This document shows positions 8,927 to 17,691 of a stretch of 49,772 bases of DNA, in pieces. Every line of letters begins with the position of its first letter. Within the stretch, counting starts at the first letter, position 1. The translations under genes and the position numbers were made by a program. The stretch comes from Negativicutes bacterium. GTDB lineage: Bacteria; Bacillota_C; Negativicutes; Sporomusales_B; JARLHX01. The DNA lies in contig JARLHX010000294.1 of assembly GCA_031292035.1 (NCBI GenBank), positions 1 through 49,772 of the forward strand. The letters are read 5' to 3'. The notes under the pieces were generated by a model. It ran no database searches and was not told the DNA's origin. It was given only the letters and a program-made list of their open reading frames with translations.

Positions 8927-8964
8927 CTTCAGATGCCTGATCAGCTATCTATGATATTTCTGTA

Positions 8965-8993
8965 ATCATACCATGACTGGGCATTGCTGTCAA
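8965..8993 (-). promoter_or_regulatory. Sigma-A promoter of cysK
   Basis: TTGACA (8993-8988), a 17-nt spacer and TATGAT (8970-8965) on the minus strand, a near-perfect housekeeping promoter. The start site would be near 8958, giving a leader of about 150 nt before the cysK ATG. Confidence 0.85.
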
Positions 8994-9067
8994 TCCCCCG
9001 CCCCTTTGATGCCCACTCACCCGGCTCGGGCCCAGTCGGATCGGTTTATTTTTTTCTGACGCTGCCG

Positions 9068-9292
9068 TTAAAGAGCCTCCTGGAATATTTTCTCTGTCTG
9101 TGAATCCAAAAAAACAATTAATTGTTCTGAGTTCCAATCACTCTTTTGTACTATATCAATAATTTGATCAGCCTTTTCGGATTGAATCGTGATGTCAATC
9201 AACGATCGTTGTCTGCGCCCTGAGAAAATTATCCGAGAGTTTTTGCCTTTACATTCATTCAAGATTACTCGCCAACTACCATCAATCTTCAT
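9068..9292 (-). CDS. Small hypothetical protein
   Basis: A 74-aa charged protein, MKIDGSWRVILNECKG at the N-terminus, with no signal peptide or membrane segment. The segment SRIIFSGRRQRSLIDITIQ looks like beta strands, followed by a helical, acidic C-terminal part. I do not recognise the family. GGGAG lies 7 nt before the ATG at 9292; an upstream in-frame GTG at 9298 is too close to that ribosome site. It is divergent from the 57-aa membrane protein gene at 9342 and upstream of the cysK promoter, with no functional clue from the neighbours. Confidence 0.6.
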   Translation of the reverse strand: MKIDGSWRVILNECKGKNSRIIFSGRRQRSLIDITIQSEKADQIIDIVQKSDWNSEQLIVFLDSQTEKIFQEAL

Positions 9293-9341
9293 AGACACGC
9301 TCCCTTAATTATCTAAGACAATAGTAACAGAGGGCGATTGA

Positions 9342-9515
9342 ATGAAGCAAGCTAATTGGCAATATATGTATGTTAAGTTTTTGCGAACATTTGCGATTTT
9401 AGTGCTAGTTGTAATAGCGTCACTTTATAATACTATTCTTTTTCTCGACGTTGTTGAGACAGCGCTAGGCTTCGAAAACCGACTTTCTAGTATGAAAATA
9501 AAAATACGGGTTTGA
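9342..9515 (+). CDS. Small single-span membrane protein
   Basis: A 57-aa open frame. It has a short basic N-terminus (MKQANWQYMYVKFLR), one clear hydrophobic helix of about 20 residues (FAILVLVVIASLYNTILFL), and a tail ending MKIKIRV. GAGGG lies 7 nt before the ATG. The stop codon falls in the left arm of the terminator at 9502-9544, as with several other genes here. I do not recognise the family. It is one of only four plus-strand genes in the window. The small size makes the call uncertain, but ribosome site, membrane helix and terminator all agree. Confidence 0.5.
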   Translation: MKQANWQYMYVKFLRTFAILVLVVIASLYNTILFLDVVETALGFENRLSSMKIKIRV

Positions 9516-9544
9516 GCTGCAATCTTCAGCCCAAACCCGTATTT
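9502..9544. terminator. Long hairpin between convergent genes
   Basis: The arms AATACGGGTTTGAGCTG and CAGCCCAAACCCGTATT pair over about 18 bp with one mismatch. Short T tracts follow on both sides. It would serve both the fdh operon (minus) and the small plus-strand gene. Confidence 0.75.
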
Positions 9545-9545
9545 A

Positions 9546-10286
9546 TCAATTGGTGCTCTCTAGGTCGGCCAGCCAGTTGGCAATCGCGTAATCAAGTGGC
9601 AAGCTTTCCAATATCGCGGCCTGCCAGCTATTAGGAGTGGCCATTTGCCGTAAATCGGCCGTCTTCAGATATCCGCGGCATGTAAGACACAATGACGCTG
9701 TCCATCCAGGCAATTCATCGGCAGATAAGATTTTGATCTGTTCAGGCTGTTCCTCTTTGCAAAACGTGCAGCCGATCCTCTTGTACCGCCAGCGAGTCAG
9801 ACAGGCTCCACATACCAGTTTCCGCTGGCCGTTTTCACCTTCGATACAGGCCAGCATGGGTACTGCGCCGCATACAGGACAATGCTCCTTGGTCCACTCT
9901 GCCGTCGATAGAGCAGAAGTCACCGCAGTTGCCGTCCTTGCCAGTGCAGTTTGGCAAGCCAAGTGGACATATGCGTTACCGCGCTCAGGCAGGATATCGT
10001 ATTCGTGCCAAGCATCAGAAACTGTCTGATCGGACAGATAGTTTGCTATCAATGCTTCGGTCACTGACGTCGTCAGAGACTTCTTCTCCCACAATGCAAT
10101 CGCGTCACTCAACAGGGAAGCCGCAACTTGCATCGGGAAATCCTCTGCTGTCAGCGCCGGCTCTCCAGCCGCAATTCGCTTCTGCCAAGCTTCGCAAAAA
10201 ACCTCGTCCGCCGGCAGTGGTCCTAATTTTATGGCAGCCTGTTTAAATTCGGACAGGATCTCTGCAATGCCTTCGGCAATTTTCAC
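9546..10286 (-). CDS. fdhE: Formate dehydrogenase accessory protein FdhE
   Basis: 246 aa with the four-cysteine-pair pattern of FdhE: CPVC, CGAC, CTFC and CLTC in the C-terminal half, which bind iron. The protein is needed for assembly of respiratory, Tat-exported formate dehydrogenases and acts in the cytoplasm before export. It starts at a GTG whose bases overlap the fdnI stop (GTGA), with AAGGAG upstream, so it is translationally coupled and the last gene of the fdn operon. A strong hairpin follows. Confidence 0.92.
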   Translation of the reverse strand: MKIAEGIAEILSEFKQAAIKLGPLPADEVFCEAWQKRIAAGEPALTAEDFPMQVAASLLSDAIALWEKKSLTTSVTEALIANYLSDQTVSDAWHEYDILPERGNAYVHLACQTALARTATAVTSALSTAEWTKEHCPVCGAVPMLACIEGENGQRKLVCGACLTRWRYKRIGCTFCKEEQPEQIKILSADELPGWTASLCLTCRGYLKTADLRQMATPNSWQAAILESLPLDYAIANWLADLESTN

Positions 10287-10942
10287 TTAATAGTCTCCTT
10301 TTGCGTCACTTCGCGATACCATTTGGCGTGGTGAGCCTTGGCAAACGACCGTTTCACCGAACCGTACAACATCCCGTTGATGGATTCTTTCGAACCGGGA
10401 TGCAAAAGGCCGAGATACATATGGCCAATAATTACCGCCGCCATGGTCAGAGCCATCAAGTCATGCAAAGGATATGCCCAGCGGACGATGCCCAGCGGCA
10501 CTGAATCGGAAAACCACATCATCAGCCCCGTGATCGTCAAAACTGTCCCGCCGCCGAGAACAAGCAATGAATTGACTTTCTCGCCGGAATTGAAGCGTCC
10601 TTGCTCCGGAAATTCGGGATGACCACCGAAAAACTCTTTAGGGAATTGCTGCAAAAAAGTGATATCGGTTTTGTCCCAGGTGATGCTGTCGCGGATCCAG
10701 CGGATGAAGGCCGGACGATCACCAAAAAACAGGAGAAACAGTGTCCCGAAGGAAAACACCACAGCCGCAACGCGATGGACAATACGGGCGTTTTGCACCC
10801 CACCGAAGAGGTTGGCCAGAACGGCGAATTTCGGTGAAAATACCACAAGCCCAGTCATCAATAACGCAAAGAAGCTGATGGTATGCACCCAGTGAGTGAG
10901 TCGTTCCGCCTTGGAAAATCGCTCAATGCGATCATTATCCAT
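10283..10942 (-). CDS. fdnI: Formate dehydrogenase cytochrome b gamma subunit
   Basis: 219 aa with four hydrophobic segments and the histidine-bearing pattern of the FdnI/HybB di-heme cytochrome b family, for example RLTHWVHTISFFALLMTG near the N-terminus and HDLMALTMAAVIIGHMYLG near the C-terminus. It anchors the catalytic FdnGH unit to the membrane and passes electrons to menaquinone. Its start codon overlaps the end of fdnH by 8 nt, showing translational coupling. Confidence 0.93.
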   Translation of the reverse strand: MDNDRIERFSKAERLTHWVHTISFFALLMTGLVVFSPKFAVLANLFGGVQNARIVHRVAAVVFSFGTLFLLFFGDRPAFIRWIRDSITWDKTDITFLQQFPKEFFGGHPEFPEQGRFNSGEKVNSLLVLGGGTVLTITGLMMWFSDSVPLGIVRWAYPLHDLMALTMAAVIIGHMYLGLLHPGSKESINGMLYGSVKRSFAKAHHAKWYREVTQKETIK

Positions 10943-11747
10943 CTTTGCCTACCCCCTTGTCTTTGGGTTCAGAGGATTCGTGGGGATTAGCCTGCCCTCT
11001 AGTCTTGATGAAACCGACGGCAGTTGCCAAAAGCGCGCCAGCGATTGCCACCCCGCCTAACGGACGGACGAACTTCTTCCACAGATCCACCGACACCGGT
11101 ACTGCCGGATCGGCAGGCAAACCGTAAAATTCAGGCGGTCTTAGCAAGATATAGGTGAAGTTGATGCCGTCAAGTCTTTGGGCATCATAGAGAACAGCCT
11201 GAGGGTGTACCGGCTTGATCTGTTCAAAGCGACTACGGGCCATGGCGATGATCTTATCCCGCGGACCATAGGCCAGTGCTTCCGGCTGGCAGGTCTGGAC
11301 GCAGGCCGGTTGCATGCCGTTGGCTACCCGCTCGGGACAGCCGGTACACTTGTAGGATTTTTGCGTTTTGGGGTTAACCCGGGGTACGTTGAAGGTGCAG
11401 TTGGTGACACAGAACCCACAGCCGATGCATTTAGTATGGTTGATGACGACAAACCCGTACTCGGTATGAGAGATGGCGTCTTGCGGACAAGCCTTTTGAC
11501 AGGCAGCGTCAGCGCAATGCATACACTGCTCTTTGCGGAACAGCCACTCCATTTTATTATTTTCCCGCACCTCGCGAAAAGCGATGAAGGTGTAAGTACT
11601 GGGATCGAAAGCAGGATGGGCCTGGAGGCTTCTGTAGAAAGGCAATTTTTCGCCCGGCAGCGTATTCCACTGTTTACACGCTACCGAACAGGCCTGACAG
11701 GCGGTGCATTTGGACGCATCATACAATACGCTCATTCTGTCGGCCAT
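10935..11747 (-). CDS. fdnH: Formate dehydrogenase iron-sulfur beta subunit
   Basis: 270 aa with four ferredoxin-type cysteine clusters (CTACQACSVAC, CMHCADAACQKAC, CIGCGFCVTNC, CTGCPERVANG...CVQTC), ligating four [4Fe-4S] centres. A single C-terminal membrane helix (GGVAIAGALLATAVGF) matches the FdnH architecture. It carries electrons from FdnG to the cytochrome b. It begins one base after the fdnG stop. Confidence 0.94.
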   Translation of the reverse strand: MADRMSVLYDASKCTACQACSVACKQWNTLPGEKLPFYRSLQAHPAFDPSTYTFIAFREVRENNKMEWLFRKEQCMHCADAACQKACPQDAISHTEYGFVVINHTKCIGCGFCVTNCTFNVPRVNPKTQKSYKCTGCPERVANGMQPACVQTCQPEALAYGPRDKIIAMARSRFEQIKPVHPQAVLYDAQRLDGINFTYILLRPPEFYGLPADPAVPVSVDLWKKFVRPLGGVAIAGALLATAVGFIKTRGQANPHESSEPKDKGVGKDG

Positions 11748-11748
11748 G

Positions 11749-14733
11749 TTATTTCACCTTCCTTATATTGACAAGCTGCGCTTTGTACTCCGGGGTCCCT
11801 GCCGCCGGGTCCAACGCGCCGTGAGTCAGGGAGTTGACGCTAGGACCGGTGCCGAGGCCGATAAAGCCCCAGCCATATGGCATGCCCACTGTATGGGATT
11901 CCTTACCGTTGATCGTCAGGGGTTGAATGCGTTCGGTGACCATCGCCTTGACCCGGAGCGAGCCGCGGGCTGAAAGCAGTTCAACGATTTCGCCGTTCTT
12001 GATGTCCAGCTGCTTGGCCAGAACGGTGCCCATTTCCAGGAAGGCTTCTGGCATGCATTCCACCAGCCACGGAAGGTTCCGGGTCAGTGAGCCGCTACAA
12101 AAATGCTCGCAGCCGTCAGTGTAACTGGTAAGGACATAGGGGAACTTGTCGGCACCGCCGAGAGCCTTGTCTTTGAAGGGCTTACGGGCCATAGCAACCG
12201 GGTTGGTTGCCACTTTTGGATGCAGGATATTGCCGGTGGGGCTTTCAAAAGGCTCGTAAAACTCAGGCAAAGGCCCGTCGATATTAATGCCGGATATGAC
12301 GGTTGGCATTGGTGCACCGGCCGGCCTATTGGCATATGGCGCGGTAAACAGGCGACCCATTTGTTCGGCAGTCATCCGGAAGGCCGGTTTCCCCTCCGGA
12401 GTGTCAGGTCCCTTGGTCCGATCAATGACATCTGGGATGTCGTTGCCTACCCACTGTCCTTTTAGGCTGTCCCAGGCAATGAGCTGCCTTTTGGAGTCGA
12501 CAGGTTGTCCCTTGGCGTCGCACGAAGCACGATTATAGAGGATCCGGATATTTGCCGGCCACGAATAGGTCCAGCCCGGGAAAAGCCCGAGTCCGCTCGG
12601 ATCTTCTCCGCCCCGACGCATCGACAGGTTACCGTTGCCGTAAACCCCTGAATAGATCCAGCACCCGCAGGAAACATCGCCTGCCGGCGCGGCCAAATAC
12701 TCGCCTAATGTTGCGATAAGCTTACCGGTCTTCAAATTGTAGCCGTTGATTTCCTGGAGCACTTTGGCCGGATCGGGCTCCTCGCCATAATCCCAGCTGG
12801 CGTGAAGAATCGGAAAATCTTTGGGATTGGTGCTGCCGGCATAGAGCTGGCGAACCTTGTCGAAGAACAGGGTGAAAATATCCAGGTCGGAACGGGCAGA
12901 ACCCTCAGGTTTAAGCGGTGCGCCCTTCCACTGGATCCAGCGACCGCTGTTGGTAAAGCTGCCTGCTTTCTCGTAGAGAAAGGCTGCCGGGAGAACGATG
13001 ACCTCAGTCTGGATTTCTTCCGGTTTGACGTTTGGAGCCTTCCAAAAAGCCGCTGTCTCGGTTTCAAACAACTCAAGGTTGACCAATAAATCGAGTTTGC
13101 TCAGTGCCGTCGCCACAATGTCATTGTTGGGAATGCTGACCATCGGATTGATGGCTGTGTTGATGAGCACCTTGAACTGACCACGGGCCATGTCCTCAAT
13201 CATCGGGATATACGTGATGGCTTTGCCGCTCTGCATACGCGGCAGATACTGATAGCAATAGTCGTTGGCAGGAGTGGCATAATCACCAAACCAGGCTTTC
13301 AGGATGGAAATCAAATGTTTTCTGGAGCCGCTGCTGTACTTCTGGCCATAGACGTTGGTATCTGTATCAACATCTGACGGTGTGGGAATATACCCTGGCA
13401 GCGTTGTCGCAAGGTTGGACAGGTCGGTAGATCCCTGCACGTTGGGCTCGCCGCGGAGGGCGTTGACACCGCCGCCTGCTTTGCCGATATTGCCCAGCAG
13501 GAGCTGGATAATGGCATAACAGCGAATTCCCTGCGTAGCAGTGGTGTGCTGGGTCATCCCCAGGGCGTACATAATGGTTCCCGGTCCATTTTTGGCGATC
13601 ATGTCGGCAATTTGCTTAATCGTTTCGCTCGGTATGCCGCTGATGGCAGTGGCGGTTTCCAGTGTATAACGGCTATAATGTTGTTTCAGGAGACTAAACA
13701 CAGTGCCCGGTTCGTCAAGGGACGCCGCTTTTACCGGGCGGCCGCCGTCATCTAGCACATAGCTCCAAGTACTTGTATTATAACTGTTTTTGCTGCTGTC
13801 GAATCCGGAGAATAATCCTTCGTTGTAAGCATAGCCAGGATTAATCTTGCAGGCAGCATTGGTAAAGTTTAGGACATAATCCTTGTCGATCAGATTGTTC
13901 TGAAGAATATAGTTGATAATCGCCCCTAAATAGGCAATATCGGTACCTGGGCGAATCTGGGCGAATAGATCGGCCTTGGCGGCCGTCCGTGTGAAGCGAG
14001 GATCAACCACGATGATCTTGGCACCCTTAGCCTGAGCCCGGATCAAGTATTTCATCGCGATCGGATGGTTTTCAGCCGCATTGGACCCGGCAACCAGAAA
14101 CCACTTGGCATTTTCCATATCGGTCCAGGAATTGGTCATGGCGCCCCGGCCAAATGATGGTGACAAACTTGCCACCGTGGGGGCGTGTCAGACCCGGGCC
14201 TGATGTTCGTTATAATTGCTCCCCATCAGGCGAAGGAATTTTTGTACCAGATAGCATTCTTCGTTATCCAGCTCAGCAGAGCCTAAAACACCGATCGCGT
14301 CGGTGCGATGAGCATCGGCGATCCAGGTAGCATCACGAACATCTTTAATCTTGCGGGCAATTTTGTCGATTGCCGCCTCCCAGGAGATTTCTTGCCAATC
14401 TTTGCCGCCGGGCGCACGATACATAGGTTTCAGTATCCGCCGCGGATTGTCGCGCACCTGACCAAGAGCAGCTCCTTTAGGGCATAAACTACCCTTGTTG
14501 GTCGGATGATCGGGGTCACCCTCCAGGTTAATCAGCTGTCCGTCACGGACATGCAGGATGATGCCGCAACCGCCAGAGCAAAAGTGGCAGATGCTTGGAA
14601 ATTCGGACGCATCGCGAATTTTGAGCTGAAATCCCGCAGCCCGGGCCTGATCGACATCAAAACCCAAACCCGACGCCAACACCCCGGCTGTCGAAACAGA
14701 CAGTTTGATAAACTGTCGCCTTGACAATGTCAT
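11749..14733 (-). CDS. fdnG: Formate dehydrogenase catalytic subunit, selenocysteine-containing
   Basis: 994 residues when the in-frame TGA at 14188-14190 is read as selenocysteine (residue 182), in the context HQARV-U-HAPTVASL, the exact position of Sec in FdnG. The N-terminus has a Tat signal (SRRQFIK) and an exported hydrophobic stretch. CHFCSGGCG binds a [4Fe-4S] cluster, and molybdopterin-binding domains follow. It oxidises formate to CO2 outside the membrane. The ATG has AGGGAGG upstream. A conventional reading would split it into a 181-aa and an 808-aa protein. The long palindrome at 14808-14846 lies in its upstream region. Confidence 0.96.
14159..14190 (-). promoter_or_regulatory. Bacterial SECIS element and UGA-Sec codon
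   Basis: Eleven nucleotides after the UGA, GGTGGC pairs with GTCACC (14176-14171 with 14164-14159) around a six-base loop AAGTTT containing the GU expected for SelB. Position and size are those of a bacterial SECIS in a formate dehydrogenase mRNA. Confidence 0.8.
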
Positions 14734-14807
14734 GGAACATACCTCCCTTTCCTCAGTTGTCTCTGTTTGCGCTTCAAGTGGGAATAGGTATATTGTCAGA
14801 TAATTCT

Positions 14808-14846
14808 ATAGTTTGTCATCGATATCCTCTATCCATGACAAACTAT
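14808..14846. promoter_or_regulatory. Perfect 12-bp inverted repeat upstream of fdnG
   Basis: ATAGTTTGTCAT (14808-14819) and ATGACAAACTAT (14835-14846) are separated by 15 nt. Neither side has a T-run, so a terminator for the chemoreceptor operon is less likely than an operator or a leader structure of the fdn operon. The binding protein is unknown. Confidence 0.55.
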
Positions 14847-14923
14847 TCTTTAATTTCCATAGCCGATAAATTGATGGCGGTATTAGCAATCATTATTAGC
14901 TTTTGAATTGCCATATGAGGAAT

Positions 14924-16201
14924 TTATTTGACTACCATCGCCGACAAGTTGGTAGCGGCGTTTGCAACCTCATCAGAAGCCCTTTCTATCTCCCCTGAGG
15001 TTTCGGCCAGCCCGCTTACCGAAACATTTATATTTTCCACCTGACGATAATTATTGGATATCGAGTCGGCAATCTGGCCCATACGCTCTGACGTTTCTTT
15101 AACCGCAACCCCCACCTTAGCCATGGTGGCGGCTTGCTGGGCCATACTGCCCACAACCTCGGTGGTCGATTCATTATTTTCCCGGATTAGATCAACAATC
15201 TCATTGGCGGCCTGACGGCTCTGCTCCGCCAATTTTCGGACTTCCTCAGCCACCACGGCAAAACCACGACCCGCCTCACCGGCTCGGGCAGCCTCAATCG
15301 CGGCATTCAGGGCCAGCAAATTGGTCTGATCAGCTATTCCGGTTATGGTCTGAACAATATTGGCAACCGACTTGGATGTGGCCTCTAGGGAGGCAACTTT
15401 TGTCTGAGCCGCTTGGTTGGAATCCACCATCGCCGCCACTTGCGCCAGCGTCTCTTTGGTGGCCTTCTCCCCATCCAAAGCATTGCTCCGGGCATGGTCT
15501 GCTTCTTGTTTTGCCTGGTCGGACGCATCTTTGATCTGTTGGGCCGAACGCGCCATCTGCGACGCAGAAGCCGTTGTTTCCTCTGCTGTTGCAGCCAAAG
15601 TCTGACTGGCATCCTGCACCCTGGCGACAAGCGCCGACTGCTCGGCCATCAGCGCTTCCAATTCGGCCTTTTTATTAATTTCAGTCGAAAATGCCTCGAT
15701 AAACGACTGGTTTACCTCGGCTTGGATCAGCTGCACAACTTGATCAAAAGATTGTAATACTTTGATCAGGTGTTTTGGATCTGAACCATATGCTGTAACG
15801 ATGTACGGAATAATGGTGTGTTTTAGAGCACCAGCAGCAAGGATAAACCACTCGGCCGGCAATTTGATCCGGTTGTGGACCATACCGATTTGTTTTTTGT
15901 CATCGAGATACTGTTGACTGATATTGGTCTGGTACAAAGTCGTCAAAAAACCGGTCAGGGTTCCTTTTAAACGCTCAACGGTGGAAAACTTTTTGATAAA
16001 CGAATCAACTTCAGGCACCACAGTCAGATGAGAGTAAAAGGACTCGACGATTTCTTTCAGATTTGGCTCGATAACCGGGCGCAGCTCGGCCAGATAGCCG
16101 ACAGATTCGTTATCCATCGATAGAAACACTTTAGCCACATGATTCTTCCCGGTGAAAGATCCCTGGGCCGGCTGAGAATATTTTTTACCACTACCGAACA
16201 T
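14924..16201 (-). CDS. Globin-coupled methyl-accepting chemotaxis protein (HemAT-like)
   Basis: 425 aa without membrane segments. Residues about 15-165 form a protoglobin sensor with the proximal heme histidine predicted at H109 in [15 protein letters not shown]. The C-terminal half is a methyl-accepting signalling coiled coil with the hairpin tip [19 protein letters not shown]. It should bind heme and sense O2 or another gas in the cytoplasm, signalling through CheA/CheW. It lies 53 bp after cheV in a chemotaxis operon that starts with a hemerythrin-like gene. AAGGAG precedes the ATG. Confidence 0.92.
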   Translation of the reverse strand: MFGSGKKYSQPAQGSFTGKNHVAKVFLSMDNESVGYLAELRPVIEPNLKEIVESFYSHLTVVPEVDSFIKKFSTVERLKGTLTGFLTTLYQTNISQQYLDDKKQIGMVHNRIKLPAEWFILAAGALKHTIIPYIVTAYGSDPKHLIKVLQSFDQVVQLIQAEVNQSFIEAFSTEINKKAELEALMAEQSALVARVQDASQTLAATAEETTASASQMARSAQQIKDASDQAKQEADHARSNALDGEKATKETLAQVAAMVDSNQAAQTKVASLEATSKSVANIVQTITGIADQTNLLALNAAIEAARAGEAGRGFAVVAEEVRKLAEQSRQAANEIVDLIRENNESTTEVVGSMAQQAATMAKVGVAVKETSERMGQIADSISNNYRQVENINVSVSGLAETSGEIERASDEVANAATNLSAMVVK

Positions 16202-16254
16202 TTTTCAATCTCCTTTATCTGCCATTTGGAGCATTTATCTTAATCGGGGTGCTA

Positions 16255-17157
16255 TTAAACCAGTATTTTCTTGTCGATGATGGTAATCATCTGCTCAATC
16301 TCCGGTTTGGTAATCTGGGCAAAAGCGCCAAGCGCCTCCCCTTTGCGCCGCATTTCATCGTTGATCAACGATGAGAAAATAACGACAGGGATATCTTTCA
16401 ATTTCTCGTGTTCCTTGATCCGTTTCGTGAGATGGTGTCCATCCATTTTCGGCATCTCGATATCGGTAATGATCAGTTGTATTTGTTCTTCAATCGGTTT
16501 GCCGGTGGCAATCAACGCCAACAGTTTTTCCCATGCCTCTTGACCATTTTCGTTGTCGAGGGTGTTATATCCGGCAGTATGCAGGGTGTTATGCAAGAGT
16601 TCACGCAACATATGAGAATCCTCAGCAAGAAGGATGGTCTTCCCTTTTCTGAGTTGCGTCAATTCTGGTGTAGAGGTAGGAACAACCGACATCTTTCTAT
16701 TAATATCCGGATTAACTTCGGCGAGAATTTTTTCAAAATCTAATAAGATAATCAATCGACCACTCATTTTAACAATCCCGACAACCAAATCAGATCCTGA
16801 CAGGTGAGGGGCCGGCTCCATCTGTGTCCAGGAAATGCGGTGAATACGGTCCACCGTCTCCACCTTGAAGCCCACAAAGAAATTGTTGATTTCAGAGACA
16901 ATAAACTTGGAGGAGGTCTCTGTTTCCGCAACATTCATACTACGGGCCAAATTGATGAGGGGAATAACTTTGCCACGCAAAGTAAATGCGCCATCCAGAT
17001 TCGGATGTGATTTTACGATTGGTGTGACCGCCACCGGATTGATGACTTCACGGACTTTGGCCACATTAATCCCATACGCTACGCCTCCGATGGAAAACTC
17101 GATGATTTCAAATTCATTGGTGCCGCTTTCAAGTAAAATTCCTTTTGTATCTTCCAT
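16255..17157 (-). CDS. cheV: Chemotaxis coupling protein CheV (CheW domain plus receiver)
   Basis: 300 aa. Residues 1-160 are a CheW-like coupling domain (YGINVAKVREVINPVAVTPI and the FTLRGKVIPLINLA stretch). Residues 170-300 are a response-regulator receiver with the phosphoacceptor aspartate in LIITDIEMPKMDG. CheV links receptors to CheA and adapts by phosphorylation. It lies between the hemerythrin-like gene and the globin-coupled receptor, so it may serve this receptor specifically. A GAGG ribosome site precedes the ATG. Confidence 0.93.
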   Translation of the reverse strand: MEDTKGILLESGTNEFEIIEFSIGGVAYGINVAKVREVINPVAVTPIVKSHPNLDGAFTLRGKVIPLINLARSMNVAETETSSKFIVSEINNFFVGFKVETVDRIHRISWTQMEPAPHLSGSDLVVGIVKMSGRLIILLDFEKILAEVNPDINRKMSVVPTSTPELTQLRKGKTILLAEDSHMLRELLHNTLHTAGYNTLDNENGQEAWEKLLALIATGKPIEEQIQLIITDIEMPKMDGHHLTKRIKEHEKLKDIPVVIFSSLINDEMRRKGEALGAFAQITKPEIEQMITIIDKKILV

Positions 17158-17204
17158 TTCAATTCCTCTTTCCTACCATATATTTTTTTGCCCTGACCCG
17201 AACT

Positions 17205-17648
17205 TCAATCTTTCTGTTGCAGTGTCGCTTTTGACTGACCTGTTGCATTGAGTAGAGATATATACTTTTGCTCTGCGTTGTTTACTTGATAATCAATCCA
17301 CTGGCGGGCCAGAGAATATACATCATACGATAGCGCTACCTCACCTGCGGCATGCGAATTTCGCAGTCGCTGTAATTCATTGAGAAACACCATGTACCCG
17401 GGCTCGTATTGCGGCAGACCAGTATATCTGTTTTGCGTCAACTCTTTTTTTCCTTGCGGAAAATGAAGACTAGCAAATGTTTGCAACTGTTCGACTGCTT
17501 TGCCGGTAATAGCTCTTTCATCCTCAATCGTCTGGCAAGATGTAACTTCCTTAAACAAGGTTTCCACAACGTCAGATAAAACCTGGTGCTGGCGATCCAA
17601 CGCGGTGGCTCCTAACCCAAAAATTCCATCCCCTTCCGAGTACGCCAC
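17205..17648 (-). CDS. Hemerythrin-like protein with degenerate iron site
   Basis: A 147-aa four-helix protein of bacteriohemerythrin length and helix order. The seven diiron ligand positions can be aligned by spacing. H21 and H62 remain, but the Glu is G66, the two central His are Y81 and Y85, and the final His/Asp pair is Q121/E126. The distances 62-66, 62-81, 81-85, 85-121 and 121-126 equal the canonical ones. It therefore probably does not bind a diiron centre or O2 in the normal way. It starts at a GTG with AGGAGG upstream and leads the cheV-receptor operon. A structural or protein-interaction role is an inference. Confidence 0.75.
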   Translation of the reverse strand: MAYSEGDGIFGLGATALDRQHQVLSDVVETLFKEVTSCQTIEDERAITGKAVEQLQTFASLHFPQGKKELTQNRYTGLPQYEPGYMVFLNELQRLRNSHAAGEVALSYDVYSLARQWIDYQVNNAEQKYISLLNATGQSKATLQQKD

Positions 17649-17691
17649 TCTTCTTTCCTCCTAACAAATCAGCGTAGAAAAGTTCCGGCAT

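Noticed and set aside
8883..8960. T-box or SAM riboswitch before cysK.
   Set aside because: No T-box sequence and no SAM motifs; the leader is too short.
11749..14733. fdnG appears as two frames (14188-14733 and 11749-14175), suggesting a pseudogene.
   Set aside because: The separating TGA is in the exact selenocysteine context, with a SECIS hairpin immediately after. Translation continues perfectly in the same frame.
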